64,000 nt of DNA from Halichondria panicea (lineage: Eukaryota > Porifera > Demospongiae > Suberitida > Halichondriidae): contig NC_087383.1 in NCBI RefSeq assembly GCF_963675165.1, positions 5,310,839 to 5,374,838 on the forward strand, given 5' to 3'. Position numbers and translations under genes: made by a program. The notes below the pieces were generated by a model. The model made no database searches, had not been told where the DNA came from, and saw nothing but the letters and a program-made list of their open reading frames with translations. This document shows, piece by piece, positions 11,995 through 23,696 of this stretch (position 1 is its first letter; every line of letters begins with the position of its first letter).

Positions 11995-14900
11995 GCACAC
12001 AAACTTGGAGGTATACCTAGCTTATGTATTGTGCACTTACCTGCAGAGGAAAGACGGTGAAGGTTTTCATGAGTGGGGACTATGAGTTTTTATACGGAGC
12101 CTCTGGTAATAATAAAGCAGTAAATAAAGCAGTAAAATGAAATTATCATGCAGGCAAACATTGGTGCCTAACGACTAAAGATCAGCTCAAATGTCCACCT
12201 ACTACACTACAACTGAGGACCACTCAAGGCATTTGCGAGGGGCCAATAATGCCATCAGGGAACCTCTTTTCAAAAATGTACCGGTACGTACGGAATGTGA
12301 ATAAATAATTGTCATGCACAGGCTTGCCCACCTGGACTTCATATCAGCCTAGGGATATTTTATCGTCTCTTCTCCCTCTTCTTACTGGAACGCGAGTGTC
12401 ATGACCTAGACATGATGGTTAGGAACGAGGACAGTTCTCTTGAAGGTGGAGCAAGTTACGCTCATCACATTGAGCTTCTGGATGAATGAATCATGACATA
12501 CTGCTATGTACATTGTTTAGTGATTTAGTGAAAGACAAGAACTAACTCACCGAGAGGAGGTTCGGAGGTTCTTGAAATCATGGTAGCATTTTCAGATCCG
12601 GAGTCGAACGATTTACCCTGCAGGGTTTCTGTAGTGCTGAGTGCATGGTGTTCTCCGCTCATGTCAGCTTGTACAAAAATTACCTTTGTACAAAAATTAC
12701 CTAAAGTTTAATATGCTATGTCTATTGAATAAAAAGTGTGACAGTCCTATGTTACTACATCTACTTTAGTTGTTGAACAAACTGGTAAAATTCTGTGTTG
12801 ATAGGAGATCGCTTTGATAACCACTAATTTACAACATGGCTAACTACAAGCAACCACCTGCATGCACATGGTGTGCTTTATTTTTAGACTGCGCACTGGT
12901 CATTAATGCGCACTGGTCATTAACTTCTTATGTAATGTTTAATAATCATTTCCATGACAAAAATAGTGATATAAGAATGATGTAGAGCACAAAAATCTAA
13001 AAAACGAACAGTAAGTTCAGAGGAAAAAATGGTACATAAACCACACCCACTTTTCATAATGAGTCCTTGATTCGAATATTAAACTAAGTGACCAGCTTGA
13101 AACAGCTGTTGCTTTATGAAGAACAGATACACTTTTTGTGAAAGCTTACCATTGGAGCGACGGGAGCGACGGGAGACTTTATCTTTTTATTTCTTCGAAG
13201 CTCGTCTTCCAAGCTTTATGAGTATACGGAAGTGCCCGGAAATCAATAATTGAACTTCAATTATTCATGACGTTTGAGCGTCATCTGCTCAAGAGGGCGT
13301 TCTTCGTAGCGTACAATTATTTTATCTGCCACAACTTGGAGTATGAAGACAATAAAGACAGACATATTTTCAGTAATACAAGAAAAGACTGCCAGTTCTC
13401 GTGGAATCTTGTAAAGTTCTTTGAGATGCACTTTGCCTGTACCAGTTTGGTACCAGTTTCACGCACAAATATCAATTATTCCTTCTTGTCCAAAGTCAAA
13501 ACCTGAAATTCTTTCTTTCATTCAATTCACACATTTCAAAATATTTTAAAGGTTCCAGTAGTTCAATATCACTTTATTGCTTGCTTGCTTATTATTAAAA
13601 TGCAAAGACAATCCATTGTTTCAATCGAACAAGGCAGAGAACTGCTGGAACCTTTAAGAATCTTGCGTTTGACTTTGGCGCATGCCAAGCTGGTCAAACA
13701 TACGATGACTGTGACTGTTTGGACCCCATGGATTGGGGTCCAGGCATCAGACCGTTTCTAAACAATCAATTTATAGTACTGTTTTTGCATATTACTAATT
13801 AAATAGATAACGGGATACACATGATGACATACACATGATGACATAACTAGAGCACTGAAGTGCAAAACCCAACCATGTAGAGGCCGAGGAGTCAAAAGTC
13901 AAGCTGGCTGGCAAAGCATAGGAACTCAATAAAGATGGAGTGTGTAATAAAGAATCAACAGTCACACTTGTCTTTCACATCACTCACGTTCACTTTTGGA
14001 CAAATACTGTCGTCGAAGTCTATCCCAGCAATGTCTTCTGCCGTATTTGTACGATCTCAAGCTCATCTCCTCTTTTCGCATGCGCAGTAAACGCTCTTCT
14101 TTTTCTACCTTTTTTGAGAGACATCTGAACTCACAATCCTGGTCGCCATCTGCAACAAGAATCAGTAACAAACAAGAATCAGTAACAGTAGAATCAAACA
14201 GCACACAAACAGCAACAGCAACCGATCAAAGCAACCAGTATCTGCAAAAACAGCATCGGCGATATGCGCACGATTTCCCTCTTTTATTCTATCACAAATT
14301 GGCCCTTCCCACTATTTTCCAGCAGTATAAATACAATAGGTCCTTGATTCGAACAGCTCGATCCCAGGTCGCTTTTGTAAACATGGTACTAGTTGTGTGC
14401 GCATGCTTTTTTTAATAATTATTTGTGATCGGACAAAATATTTATAATACATGTACACAGAGATGCGCCGTTGTGCTGTAGCAGTGACTCAGTAAAATTT
14501 GCTTGAGAAAACATAGCAGATCATACTCCAGTCCTGTGAGCCCTCACCTCAAACGGTCCAGTCTTGTCGACATTAGAACCGTTAAAAGGGTGGTTCCTAA
14601 AAGGTAAAGGTCAATCGTACATATTTACACACATGAACACACATGTCATACATGTACCTGGTACCTGCCACCTGACGGTTGATTGGCAGTCAGTAGAGGG
14701 GTCGAACTTTATCCAGCTGGTTGATACCATTTTGTCTGCAACAGCTCCAAAAAATGCCACCCAAAACGACTGAGGAAGAGTGCAAAGGCCAACCACGAGG
14801 AACTCTCATAACTGGGAGGGTGTTGGGGGAAGCCATTGTTGGGGGAAGCCATTATCAGCTAGTCAATGTTGGCTTCGAATATAATGTTGGCTTCGAATAT

Positions 14901-15186
14901 AGATCTAGTGTGAAGGCCGCTCCTAATGTACTCAATCTAGCAATTGTTTCCGAACTCAAGAGGCCAAAGAGGCCAAGAAACTGAAGGATTCATGCCAAAC
15001 ACGCTGAGTCCAGAATTGCACATGGCAGCTTTTTCATTTCCAGCTGTTCTTGACCAACAATCAAGCTACAATCGAGAACAGAGTGATTTCGAATTCGATT
15101 CACTGAAGCAGCAAAAATTGGGAAACAGCTCCATGGTGAGCAGACGACACCGATGCTCAAGCGTGTAGTACAAACTGAGATATCCG
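11995..15186. other. No recognisable gene; several exact small duplications
   Basis: Frames at 13267-13506, 13996-14415 and 14721-14984 have no recognised domain. The last contains an in-frame doubled NVGFEY caused by an 18-bp tandem duplication at 14865-14900. A 16-bp unit is doubled at 14822-14853. Confidence 0.4.
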
Positions 15187-15935
15187 TCACGAAGTATCAC
15201 CGAGATGAGGCAGTTGACAGTTGAGATTTTCAAAGGTGATCTGCCCCATGCTGTAATGTTCAATATTGAATACGAGAGCACATTTGGCTCCAATCAACAT
15301 CATACAGGTGTGTGTCAACCTTGAAAAGCATAGTAATATAAAAGCATAGTAATATAAACTGTTGAATAAAGAACACAGTCTGTAAACATGCATGCAAACA
15401 TGCATGCTAGTAGACTGGAGGAAGCTGTTCAATTGGTTAGGTGACAGTCCACACATTGGATGAAAGTTCCATGCATCCTTGAATGCTGCCAGTGATCTAT
15501 TTATGCGGGGAATAAAATTGTAATGGAGACAGAATATATGAGCTTCATTGTGGCTCCCACAATTTTCCATGTGGCTAAATAGACGGTAGAAGAATAAGAT
15601 GGTGCACTGTGAGAATACGTGCCTCCAATGCGTTGGTTATGAACGCTCCTGCCAACTGCCGGCCCCTGAGTAGATGTTCCTGCCAACTGCCGGCCCCTGA
15701 GTAGATGTTCCAACATTATCCGCTCACATTCTCACCACCTCTCACCACCTCTCACTCTACTTGGTAGTCCACACTCGCGCACACCTTGAATGAAACATTC
15801 CTCAACAGTTACTGCTCTGTTGTTAATGACACGTCCACCAATACATCCATGTATCACCAAAAACTTCATTTCATCCTCATTACTAGTCATTACATAACTC
15901 CAAGTGAAATGTCTCTTATTAAACATACCTAACAT
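15187..15935 (-). pseudogene. Integrase-like (rve/DDE) gene relic, copy 1
   Basis: Read from 15935 to 15187, fragments appear in the order expected for a retroviral-type integrase core family. These are FLVIHGCIGG with RECGLPSRVRGGER, then GRSVHNQRIGG, then FCLHYNFIPRINRSLAAFKDAWN. The second copy, at 45982-46660, shows the same order (FVIHGAVDGFSRT, RSDHGG, SSVHNE, FQESWNNH). Frames are broken by an exact 31-bp tandem duplication at 15650-15711 and by a duplicated GGTGGTGAGA-type unit near 15733-15755. No intact catalytic triad can be read. It is a relic of a mobile element or of a multigene family that uses this integrase fold. Confidence 0.6.
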
Positions 15936-16822
15936 ACCTAATTAGCTTGGATCTAGGTGCAGCATTAATGGTACGCAACCGTCTCATAATTGAACCTTCA
16001 TAATTGAACCTTCAGGATCGTTGTACATCTCTGAACTCCGAAACCCACAGGCAAGAAGATGATGCCCTCTCATTTGTCGGTTACCGCTTGGATTTCAGAA
16101 ACCAATGCTCTAAGTCTGTCAGAGTACAATATGACTCTCTATCAGTTCGAATGGAAACTCTGTGACATTTGACTCTGTGACATTTGGGGAACAGTGAAGT
16201 GATTTTCAACAACAAATTGGAGTTGCTGCAAATGCTGGTCGTCCAACTCTGCCAGACAGGGTAACAGGGCAGGAGAGTGGTGTGTGTAATGTTACACTTT
16301 GCAGCACTTGAAGGGCATTTAAACAGCAGCTGCCTCTTCATCTTCACTCAATGTACCTATACTGCCTACACACCAACTCTAAAGTCAGAAACTTGCATTT
16401 CAGAAATCACTCTGTCATGAACTCAATACTCAACTTTGGAAAGAGAGCAAAATCATGTGTCATGTGACCAAATCATGTGACCATCTAGATGAAAATGATT
16501 GGGAGGAGGAGTTGGACAAAATGGCACCTCATAAAAACGCACCTCTAAAAGTAAGGGTGGGTGAGATTCAGAGCAAACCTGGCAGTCATGGCTCTGTGGT
16601 GCAAGCTGGCCAGTCGAACACTAGCAAAGTGGTAACCTTACTAAAAACAAGAGCGGGCTCGTTCAAGGTCAACTCACCTCACACATAAGAAAGTGGGGTC
16701 CTGTGGGGTCCTGTGACCCACTGCCACTAACTGAGCCGGACTCCCTAAAGCATCGTAAGCGGCTGTCTGAAATGGCAGTTGCGATTGGACTGAATCAATG
16801 TGTAGAATGTTGTAAGAGACTG
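15936..16822. other. No confident gene
   Basis: The plus frame at 16455-16688 (begins MCHVTKSCDHLDENDWEEEL) and the minus frame at 16081-16347 are open but not recognisable. Doubled units (CTCTGTGACATTTG near 16160-16185; ATAATTGAACCTTC near 15988-16013) are present. Confidence 0.35.
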
Positions 16823-17030
16823 GAACCTTGTGTGTGTGTGTTGATCGTTTTGTATTTGTTAGGTATATGTATTTACCTCCTTATGTTTGATTGTGCCTTA
16901 TGTTTGATTGTGAGAGACCTTGTGTAGAACTAAAACTGCTGTATTTTGTATTGGTTGTGTGGTTGTTGATTCAAGCTACCTGGTATAGCTAGTCTTACCT
17001 ATAAAGAAGGATCCGCTCGGTGACATTTGG
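16823..17030 (+). repeat. 5' LTR of degenerate gypsy element
   Basis: Shares a series of blocks with 18301-18504. CCTTATGTTTGATTGTG is doubled here in tandem near 16880-16912. Outer border is approximate. Confidence 0.6.
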
Positions 17031-17303
17031 TGGCAGCGTCGGAATTATTGTCTGTGGTCAAATAGACTAACCCGGTCGATGACTAGTAGGACTCGAAGTG
17101 GAACAAATTTCAAGGGAACTAACGAAACTACAGCTACCGAGATGGCATAGAGGCAGAACTCCGAGCTGAGAGAAGGGACGAGGAAGAGACGACCAGAAGA
17201 GACGAGGCGATGAGAGCCGTGGTCTAGTGGAAGGAGCACGTGGCGAGGGCGGCAGTGCCCCCTACTCACGATCCAAAAGTGGACAGTAACCTTTGAGAGA
17301 CTC

Positions 17304-17699
17304 ATGACAGCCCATGAAGTGCCTGAGAATCGATGGCTAGCCCCTCAGTTGTCAGGGAGGGCTCAGCAAGCCTACGCAGCTCTGAATAGTGAGGCAGCTT
17401 CTGGCTACACAAAGGTGAAAGAAGCCATATTGCGTCGATACGATGTTAACGAAGAGACGTATCGACAGCGATTCCGTACGGCCTCGATGAACGACATGCG
17501 TGTGAGACTGACGAAGAAGTGGACTGTGATACCGTCGAGAAATTGCAGGACCCTTCCAGCAGATGTGGGTGCAGGAGCACAAACCAAACACTGGCTGCGC
17601 AGTTGGCAGATGACTACTTGCAGGAAGTCACACCCACTCGCAGGGTCTGAAGAGACAGATTGTGTGTGTGCAAAATGCAAGGAGGAGGGAGTCACGTGA
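17304..17699 (+). pseudogene. Gag fragment (SCAN-like capsid region)
   Basis: The frame contains LAPQLSGRAQQAYAALNSE and ILRRYDVNEETYRQRFR. These are characteristic of a gypsy Gag whose capsid resembles the SCAN fold. After residue 60 the sequence drifts out of frame (MRVRLTKKW and onward), so the C-terminal half is lost. It lies just downstream of the primer site, as Gag should. Confidence 0.7.
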
Positions 17700-18300
17700 A
17701 CCCGGACGGAAACGACGGTATCAAGATCGAGAGAACCAGAAGGCCTGTAATGTCATTATTCAGCAAACTGTCCAAGTAAAACTAACCTGCTGTGCTTGGA
17801 AAGACGGAGCAAGGTGACTCTGAACTGATTGAAAGTGAAGGGAGCCCTAAACCGGGAGTCTTCCAGGAAGAAAGAATTGAAGGGCGAATTGAAGGGCGAA
17901 CAGTGTCCGATGTGTGGTTGGACACTGGCTGCACGAGGACGATGGTCTCAGACAGGATCTAAAAGGCGACTCTATTGCCATCTGCTGGACACAGTAGTAT
18001 ACCCACTAGCCCGAGTGGAAGTTGGCCAAATTCATGAGTCGAGGCATGGGTACAGATATGCCAGCTCTGCCGAGGCTGGTGACAAACAAGTTAGTTGATG
18101 CCCTGGCCGAGAAAGCCTCGGACGAGAAGGGGTGCCCAAAGACCCAAGAGTACACTCGGAGCGAGGAGTACCGACGAAAGGACGGGACGTCGAATTGTGG
18201 TTTCGTCAGAAAGAAGGGTCGACGCTGGTTTCCCTGATAGCCTGGTCGAGAGTAAATTCTGCGTCAAACTACTTTTCCTAGTCTAGTTTTACGCGGGGGA

Positions 18301-18504
18301 GGACCTTGTGTGGGTATATTATGTATTTACCTTATGTTTGATTTTGGTGACCGAGTTGGTGACCGAGTTGAGTTTTTATGATTATGAGTTTGACCTCGTG
18401 TAGAACTTAACTCTGTATGGCTGTATTTTGTGTGTGGTTGTTGATTTTCCTTGTAATAAACCACCTGGTATAGCTAGTCCTACCTATAAAGAAGGATGTT
18501 AACA
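18301..18504 (+). repeat. 3' LTR of degenerate gypsy element
   Basis: Matches 16823-17030 in blocks. It has its own 12-bp tandem duplication (GGTGACCGAGTT) near 18345-18368. Confidence 0.6.
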
Positions 18505-18595
18505 GCATTATAAACGTGCACAGACTTTGAGATTATTAATTTAATTTACCTTATGAATAAAATTAGTGGTTTTCACGAAGTACAAAGAGGAGCAA

Positions 18596-19120
18596 TTAGC
18601 CACTGACTAGGGTGACGCAGGCGCCATGGGGCAAGCGAGATGAGCTACTCTCTTTAAAAAAAAAACAGCACCATTTTTTTAAAACCCTCAGTAAAAAAAA
18701 CATAGCACAATTTTTAACTTTTTTAAAATCCTCTGTAACAGGACAAAGGCAATTGGCAATTGTCGTTAACTTTGGTAGTAGTTCATTTTCCCAAAAGTCA
18801 GAGTCATACTGAATTCTTTCCACAGGTTTTTGGTAAATACTACACACTTTCTCTCCCTTGAACTTGACAATAATAAGCATGGGTTCGTTTTAGTTCCACA
18901 GTAGACTGTGGGTGTACTTTGCAACAGAAATCAGTTTCTTGTGACGCACATTTCATCTCGACTACTCCGAATACATACGAATCAGGTGAAGCTCCAAGGA
19001 AAGGATGTTGTTCGCACATGACAAATCCAGCTTTAGAGGTGATGATATCATTATGTCCACACTTCGCTTGGTGTTCATAGTATTTCTCGAGTGCTACTGG
19101 CTCATATGTGTTTCCCCATT
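18596..19120 (-). pseudogene. YqaJ-like (lambda-exonuclease-fold) nuclease relic
   Basis: Reading 19118 down to about 18862, one open minus-strand frame gives ALEKYYEHQ, GHNDIITSKAGFVM, EQHPFLGASPDSYV, GVVEMKCASQ and HAYYCQVQG. It meets a stop just after QVQGRESV. A second frame, 18880-18596, continues with KPVERIQYDSDFWENELLPK. The LGASPD, E-x-K and YYxQVQG motifs are those of YqaJ-like viral-type recombinase/exonuclease domains. The Asp of ASPD and the Glu/Lys of VEMKC would be active-site residues. The two frames look like one protein interrupted by a frameshift or small deletion near 18865. Such domains occur in many uncharacterised invertebrate genes and in some mobile elements; I see no element border around this one. 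Confidence 0.6.
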
Positions 19121-19989
19121 CCTACTTAACCCTAACCCTAAAAAATGTAACCATTCAGAACCCAAATTTGAAGGAACGGAACTGTGCTTCTGGTATGTGA
19201 CACCTGACACCAGGCCGTTTCAACAAAGTTTAAAAAACTTGGAAAAAAATTTACGCGGACATTTTCGAATCACCCCTTTTATTGTTGAATCAGATAAAGC
19301 GTTCTTTCAGCGATACCAAAATCGCGTTTTTATATGTTCGAGGGGCAATCGACGTTCAAAATTCAAAATTCAATGAAAAATTGTATTAAGTTTTGCATCT
19401 CCCGTGTACTCGGAAGCCACGCCCATCTACTGCGCAGCCTCGTGATTGCGCAGAAGAAGAAGAATGATGAAAGCTTAAAGAGAGAGAGCTAGCTAGCCAA
19501 GTTCCTTATCCGTCCTGTTTGGCACCTGAAGAGCGGCTTCCAAGAAAAGATCAACGCACAAGACAGTAATGGTGAGCGAGGCATGGTACGATTGGATAAC
19601 CCTTTGTTAGTACACTTGCTTGTTTAATACTTCTAGGCTTGTTAGTTCGATCTAGTTCGTGATTCTTAGCTAGGTGTGATGTGTCTTCCTTAGCTTTGAA
19701 TAGACGAGAGCGATTCTGACTCGGAGCCTCCAGTAGATTGGCTACTGTAAAGCCTAAAAGCTTAAAAGTCACTCTGTAAGATTAGTTGCTTAAAGCTTTA
19801 CTTGATTATTGATACAAATTAATCGTAGAGTGTACATGTAGGTGGTACATTCTCTGTAGTTAAAGTTAATGGCAGCTCTTTAGAAGAGCTAGTAATAGAT
19901 AAGAGTGAGTAATAGATAAGAGTGAGTAATAGATAAGAGTGATAAGAGGTTGAATAAAAAAAAAAGGGTGGTTCTTAATTGGAATGATG
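19121..19989. other. No gene; fragment of a repeated exon
   Basis: Positions 19685-19735 match 22140-22180 in inverted orientation (GAGAGCGATTCTGACTCGGA). This is the ESDSDSEP-coding repeat unit of the neighbouring minus-strand gene. Units AGTAATAGATAAGAGTG are tandemly tripled near 19889-19941. The TAACCCTAACCCTAA stretch near 19127 is too short to be telomeric. Confidence 0.5.
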
Positions 19990-19991
19990 GT

Positions 19992-20326
19992 TCACTTAGA
20001 GCACGTCCTAACGTTATGTCCTGGCTGCTTGCACTGAGCACAAATTCGTTGCTTGCGTGTTCTCTTGGTATGAGATGGTGGTCGCTCTGGAGTGCCCTGG
20101 CGACTGGTTGGCTTCGGTACCGGGCAGGTGACGTCCCTGTCTGCCACAGGGCAGAATTCACGAATCTTATCGTGCAGGTACCACTGCCGCTGTGCTGACA
20201 GGCCTGCTGGGGTTATCACTTCTGGTAGTTCATTCCGGTCGTCGAATGTGGCTCCTTGCTTCAGCAATTCGTGACACGTCTCAGCAGTGACATCAGCTCT
20301 TTCCTTGGAGTACACCGCACCTTGTA
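19992..20326 (-). CDS. C-terminal exon with zinc knuckle
   Basis: The minus frame ends at 19992. It contains LSAQRQWYLHDKIREFCP, a basic Pro-rich linker and CAQCKQPGHNVRTC, a CCHC zinc knuckle, followed by the stop. A plausible acceptor (CTACAAG before GTGCGGTG) sits near 20327. It is the last exon of the minus-strand gene. Confidence 0.65.
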
Positions 20327-20517
20327 GGTATGAATATAGCATTTTCATAATAGTTGTAGTTGTAATTATGTATACTCCTTAACGTACATTCCCATGATTA
20401 CGTTGTAATCTACTGTTATACATCACTGTAGGGTTAAAAGCTTTAACTACTTTTCAACTGCTATCAAACTGCTATCAGATTGAATTTTGTTCACTGTTGT
20501 TTATGACTGTATTGTAC

Positions 20518-20875
20518 CTGGTTGGGAGGAGGGAAAGCGAAAGTGATGCCCCTTCTTGATGTGTGAAAGCTTTTTAAACTTATGGGCAAAGAAGGTGACC
20601 CAGTCTCGATTTCACTTCCATCCTCGTCAGTAACAAGCTGTGCCTCGTTGCAAATCCCCGATTTCTGAACTTGGGCAACTCTTGTAAATAACCCAAAGCC
20701 AAAGCACCAGTCAGGTGCAAATTTGGTGTGACCCACTACCAGGAAGGACAGTGTGATGTTTGTGTGCCGTTTGTGTGCCTTCCCGTGATGGCCCTCCACA
20801 ACAGGTACCAGATCATGTAGTTGTTTTTATTCTGACCCGTGCAGTTGTCTGCGTGGAAGTACACATCAGTTTCGC
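20518..20875 (-). pseudogene. Exon with HADNCTGQN and VGHTKFAPDWCFG motifs
   Basis: The exon starts after CACAG at 20876 and ends before GTACAA at 20517. It encodes TDVYFHADNCTGQNKNN, then after a frameshift HTNITLSFLVVGHTKFAPDW. The frameshift coincides with an exact 11-bp tandem duplication at 20758-20779. A 6-bp duplication adds an extra FG (CFGFGLF) near 20690. The Asp of ADN may belong to a DDE-like core, but that is only an inference. Confidence 0.65.
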
Positions 20876-20928
20876 CTGTGAAAAATGTTAGTATACAGTT
20901 TATTTAACAGGGAATGTTTATGTCTTAC

Positions 20929-21126
20929 CCAGCCCATGGTTCTCAAAGAAGTAGTGCAAAGTAGTGCAACTGGCTGATCACCGTATTGGAGCCCTTCCCA
21001 CAGTCTCCTGCCTCGTCACCAAGGAAGTTAACCTGGCGTGGGAAGGCCTCACAATGAACGCCAAAGATCCGGGGAAGTGAGAAAGAAAACGGGGCCAGGC
21101 TGCAGTGGGTCACTCGGGTAATGCAC
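20929..21126 (-). pseudogene. Exon with VHYPSDPLQPGPVFF and GVHCEAFPRQVNFLGDEAG
   Basis: Bounded by an AG acceptor (21127-21128) and a GTAAGA donor (20923-20928). A one-base shift separates VHYPSDPLQPGPVFFLTSP from FGVHCEAFPRQVNFL. A 10-bp unit (CAAAGTAGTG) is doubled near 20945-20965, disrupting LHYFFENHGLG. Confidence 0.6.
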
Positions 21127-21223
21127 CTGAAAGAAAAGTTTACAGGTGAAAGGTGAGAGCCTTAGTATTTTGTAGACTAACAAGACTTTAGTAAACTAGT
21201 GGCCTACATTTAATAATACATAC

Positions 21224-21310
21224 CTGCTGAGCATAGTCAAAGGAATAGTGAGCTACTGAGTTTGGTTCTGCTCTTGAGTGTAGAGGTGGAATGGTGAATT
21301 TACTGTTCAC
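21224..21310 (-). CDS. Exon FTIPPLHSRAEPN...FDYAQQ
   Basis: The frame reads FTIPPLHSRAEPNSVAHYSF and ends DYAQQ directly before a GTATGT donor. It joins in phase to VHYPSDPL of the next exon. The upstream limit is approximate. Confidence 0.6.
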
Positions 21311-21344
21311 TGTGTAGTATGGTCTTATTGTGTCTTTACACTGT

Positions 21345-21440
21345 CATGGGCTTCATGATGGTAAACAAGTCCTGCCATCTTCGACAAAACGTGCGGTAAG
21401 AAGCAACGCGATCGCCTGTGAGTGTCAGTGCTTCTTTATA
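21345..21440 (-). CDS. Exon SYRTFCRRWQDLFTIMKPMT
   Basis: A short open stretch GDRVASYRTFCRRWQ-DLFTIMKPMT lies in the expected position between the RFLHGLS and FTIPPLH exons. Borders are approximate. Confidence 0.5.
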
Positions 21441-21790
21441 TTCCTCCATGTCTGTACAACTATAGCCGGGAACTCTGCCAGGAAGAAGCATCCCATGTAC
21501 TTCTGAATAGTTATGGAGGTAAGTCTGTAGAATGAAAAGTGTTGTATGACAGCAGTGTTAGAAATTCCATCGGTCATTGACCAGGCACAAATTACATTTA
21601 AAATTTTTTCCAACACTAAGCTTAAACGTACCACTTGGTTCTCGTTGTCTTCCTGTGCTCTTGGAGTGAGCCCATTTTCACTATACGCATTTTTTTCTTT
21701 CTGGGTAATACCTGTTAAATTATTTGTATTGAAATAGTATGCATTATCCTTACTTAGTCCATGTAGAAACCGAAATACACTGGCACACAC
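21425..21790 (-). pseudogene. Exon region CASVFRFLHGLSK...ENGLTPRA
   Basis: The beginning of the frame (MCASVFRFLHGLSKDN, NGLTPRAQ) fits the position after the Cys-rich exon. The rest of the 121-codon frame looks intronic, so only the first part near 21790-21640 is likely to be coding. Confidence 0.45.
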
Positions 21791-22093
21791 TGGTCGTCCT
21801 TGTACGACACACTGCTCTGAGTTGGTTTATGTTTATGACTGGGTCCACAGGTGTCCTTGTTCTTCATGGCGGCATGAAGTTCCCCGAGAATTGCCATGTC
21901 TAGCTCGCTTTTTGAGAGCTCGAAGCAATCCATCCGAGATTCTGTGACCTGTTGCAGTGTGAGGTGATCTACTACACGTACACCCGTCAATCATGAATTG
22001 TGCGATGTCCTCAGTCTCTTTCAAAGTTTCAACTGAGTCTGGGTATTCAATGTAAGTTGTTAATGATAATTCTACATGATTGTTGTCTTTCAC
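21757..22093 (-). pseudogene. Cys-rich / ELDMAILGEL exon
   Basis: One frame begins YIEYPDSVETLKETEDIAQF and reaches DGCTC. A second frame continues VDHLTLQQVTESRMDCFELS and KSELDMAILGELHAAMKN. The one-base shift falls near 21980. Position and motif order match the N-terminal Cys-rich segment of the family. Confidence 0.6.
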
Positions 22094-22124
22094 GCCAAAG
22101 CACTTACTGTGACCGTGCCGTCCT

Positions 22125-22560
22125 GTGGTGGGGGGTTCTGAAGGCTCCGAGTCAGAATCGCTCTCACCTATTCAAAGCAAGTTTTTAATGATAATTTTAC
22201 ATGTTTGTTGTTTTTCAGTCCAAAGTACTTACTGTCACCTGTTAAACCTGTCAATGGGTTCTCAGACTGTCGTTGCCGCCCTGTGGTTGGGGGCAGAATC
22301 GCTCTCACCTTGTTGCCTGTCAAAGGCTCCGGGTCAGAATCGCCCTCACCTTTTACAGGCCGAAGCACTTACCGGGAACTGTCAGTTCGTTGTCGTTGTC
22401 GTAGGGAGTTGATGGGAGTTGATGGGAGTTGATGGTGACATAGGGCCTGAATCCTCGTCTACTAAAAATAAGTTGAGTAAAGATTATACCATAACCTGGG
22501 TCGTTACAGGGGGTTGATGGTAACACAGGACTCGAATCGCTCTCACCAAGTTAATTAATA
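22125..22560 (-). CDS. Repeated Ser/Glu/Pro linker exons
   Basis: Several small exons with AG/GT borders encode variants of GESDSDSEP and GEGDSDPEPLTGNK. They are followed by intron sequence that is itself repeated (ACTTACTGTCACCTGTTAA-like). The same units recur at 31740-31960 on the far side of the 9-kb element, which shows that the element landed inside this repeated exon block. A GAGTTGATGG unit is tripled near 22407-22435. Confidence 0.5.
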
Positions 22561-22637
22561 GTGTAATTCGTTGTCCTTTAATGTCCTTTAACGTCCTTTA
22601 AAGGGAGGGTGAATCAACTTTTTTATTTTTGCATAAA

Positions 22638-23044
22638 TGTGACAGGCTCTGGGAAAAAGGCCATATTGGATATTGGAGCAGGCTACAATTGTTGAGATTT
22701 AAATACCAGATGATAGAGCAAAGAATTGCCTATGCACTGATATGCTTAGTTTTCACATACCTCTTTTCATGCCTGAGTTATGCGCGTTGGAAACTCAAAG
22801 TTCTGAAATAGCAGTATTGAGAAACGCCCACTTAAAGATTGCTAAATTGGGAAAAGTAAGGTAATGGCGGCTGCTTAGACAAAGCGCTTCGGTGGAACGC
22901 GTTGGATTCAGAGCATCAGATTTTACAGAGAGGTGACTATAGACAACTATAAGCTAAGAAAAATTATTATGAGATTATACACTGTAGTCTATAAATCTGA
23001 CCATTGCTCAATACCAATATCTGCTCCAACCAGAGCCTGTCACA
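22638..23044. mobile_element. MITE family A, copy 1 (TGTGACAGGCTCT ends)
   Basis: Begins TGTGACAGGCTCTGGGAAAA and ends CCAGAGCCTGTCACA. It is clearly related along its length to 50998-51417: both contain GATAGAGCA, GATATGCTTAGT, GAGTTATGCGCGTTGGAAACTC and AGAGCATCAGATTTTACAGAG. It has no coding capacity. It interrupts the left terminal repeat of the 9-kb element and so is younger than that element's insertion, or at least than its left end. Confidence 0.85.
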
Positions 23045-23124
23045 AATGTGTTCTATTTGAGACCCAGATGCATGCTATAAAGATTGAAATATTTTAATTC
23101 ATTATTGATGAAGGTTTAGTAAGG

Positions 23125-23187
23125 CATCCTGTCTAACATACTTCCTGTTGTGGTTGAATGTGGGCGTGACTACTGTCATAGAAGGAA
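23125..23187 (+). repeat. Left inner terminal inverted repeat of 9-kb element
   Basis: Inverted counterpart of 31632-31701. The right arm carries a few extra bases (GATGT) in the middle. Confidence 0.85.
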
Positions 23188-23696
23188 CAGTTATTGTAGC
23201 AACTATGAGTTCAAGCAGTGATGACAGTGGTATAGTTCTAGCCGGAGTGGTATCGCCACTGCACCGGAAGTACTGCATTTATCTGCAATTGACAGAAAAA
23301 AAATTTACGGGAAATTTACTAATTTTAGTATACTAAGTCATAATACTATGCTCTGTATCTTATGCACACACTGACCTATTAACATGAATTTCACCATCAT
23401 AGTTGCTGCTCATGCATGTAATAACCACAAGAAAATTGCACGCAGATAGATAATTTAGTTCTCTGTAAATTGCAAAAGTGTGGTCTGAAGCCAAGATTGA
23501 CTTGGGGCCATTTCAATTGGGGCCATTTCCAGCTTCCTCAAGGTAACCCACACTTATTACTACTAAAAGAAACAGTATGAAATTTCCAATTATTTAAGCA
23601 AATTTCCAGTCATGTATGTTGTATATTTTCCGAGATATCGATGTACAAAGATGACATAAAAATACTATGTACACACAATTGTAAACACACACAAGA

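Larger units (their letters stand above)
16823..18504 (+). mobile_element. Internally deleted Ty3/gypsy element
   Basis: Two related terminal blocks at about 16823-17030 and 18301-18504 share ACCTTGTGTG, ACCTTATGTTTGATT, TGTGTGGTTGTTGATT and CTATAAAGAAGGAT and act as LTRs. The first is followed by TGGTGGCAGCG, a common gypsy primer-site start. The second is preceded by the purine tract CGCGGGGGAGGA. Between them are a Gag fragment, a protease remnant (LDTGCTRTMVSD, Asp codon at 17921) and a terminal fragment. Reverse transcriptase, RNase H and the integrase core are missing. The LTRs differ by many indels, so this is much older than the two intact gypsy elements. Confidence 0.75.

Noticed and set aside
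19127..19143. TAACCCTAACCCTAAAAA resembling telomere repeat
   Set aside because: Only two units, inside ordinary sequence; consistent with chance.
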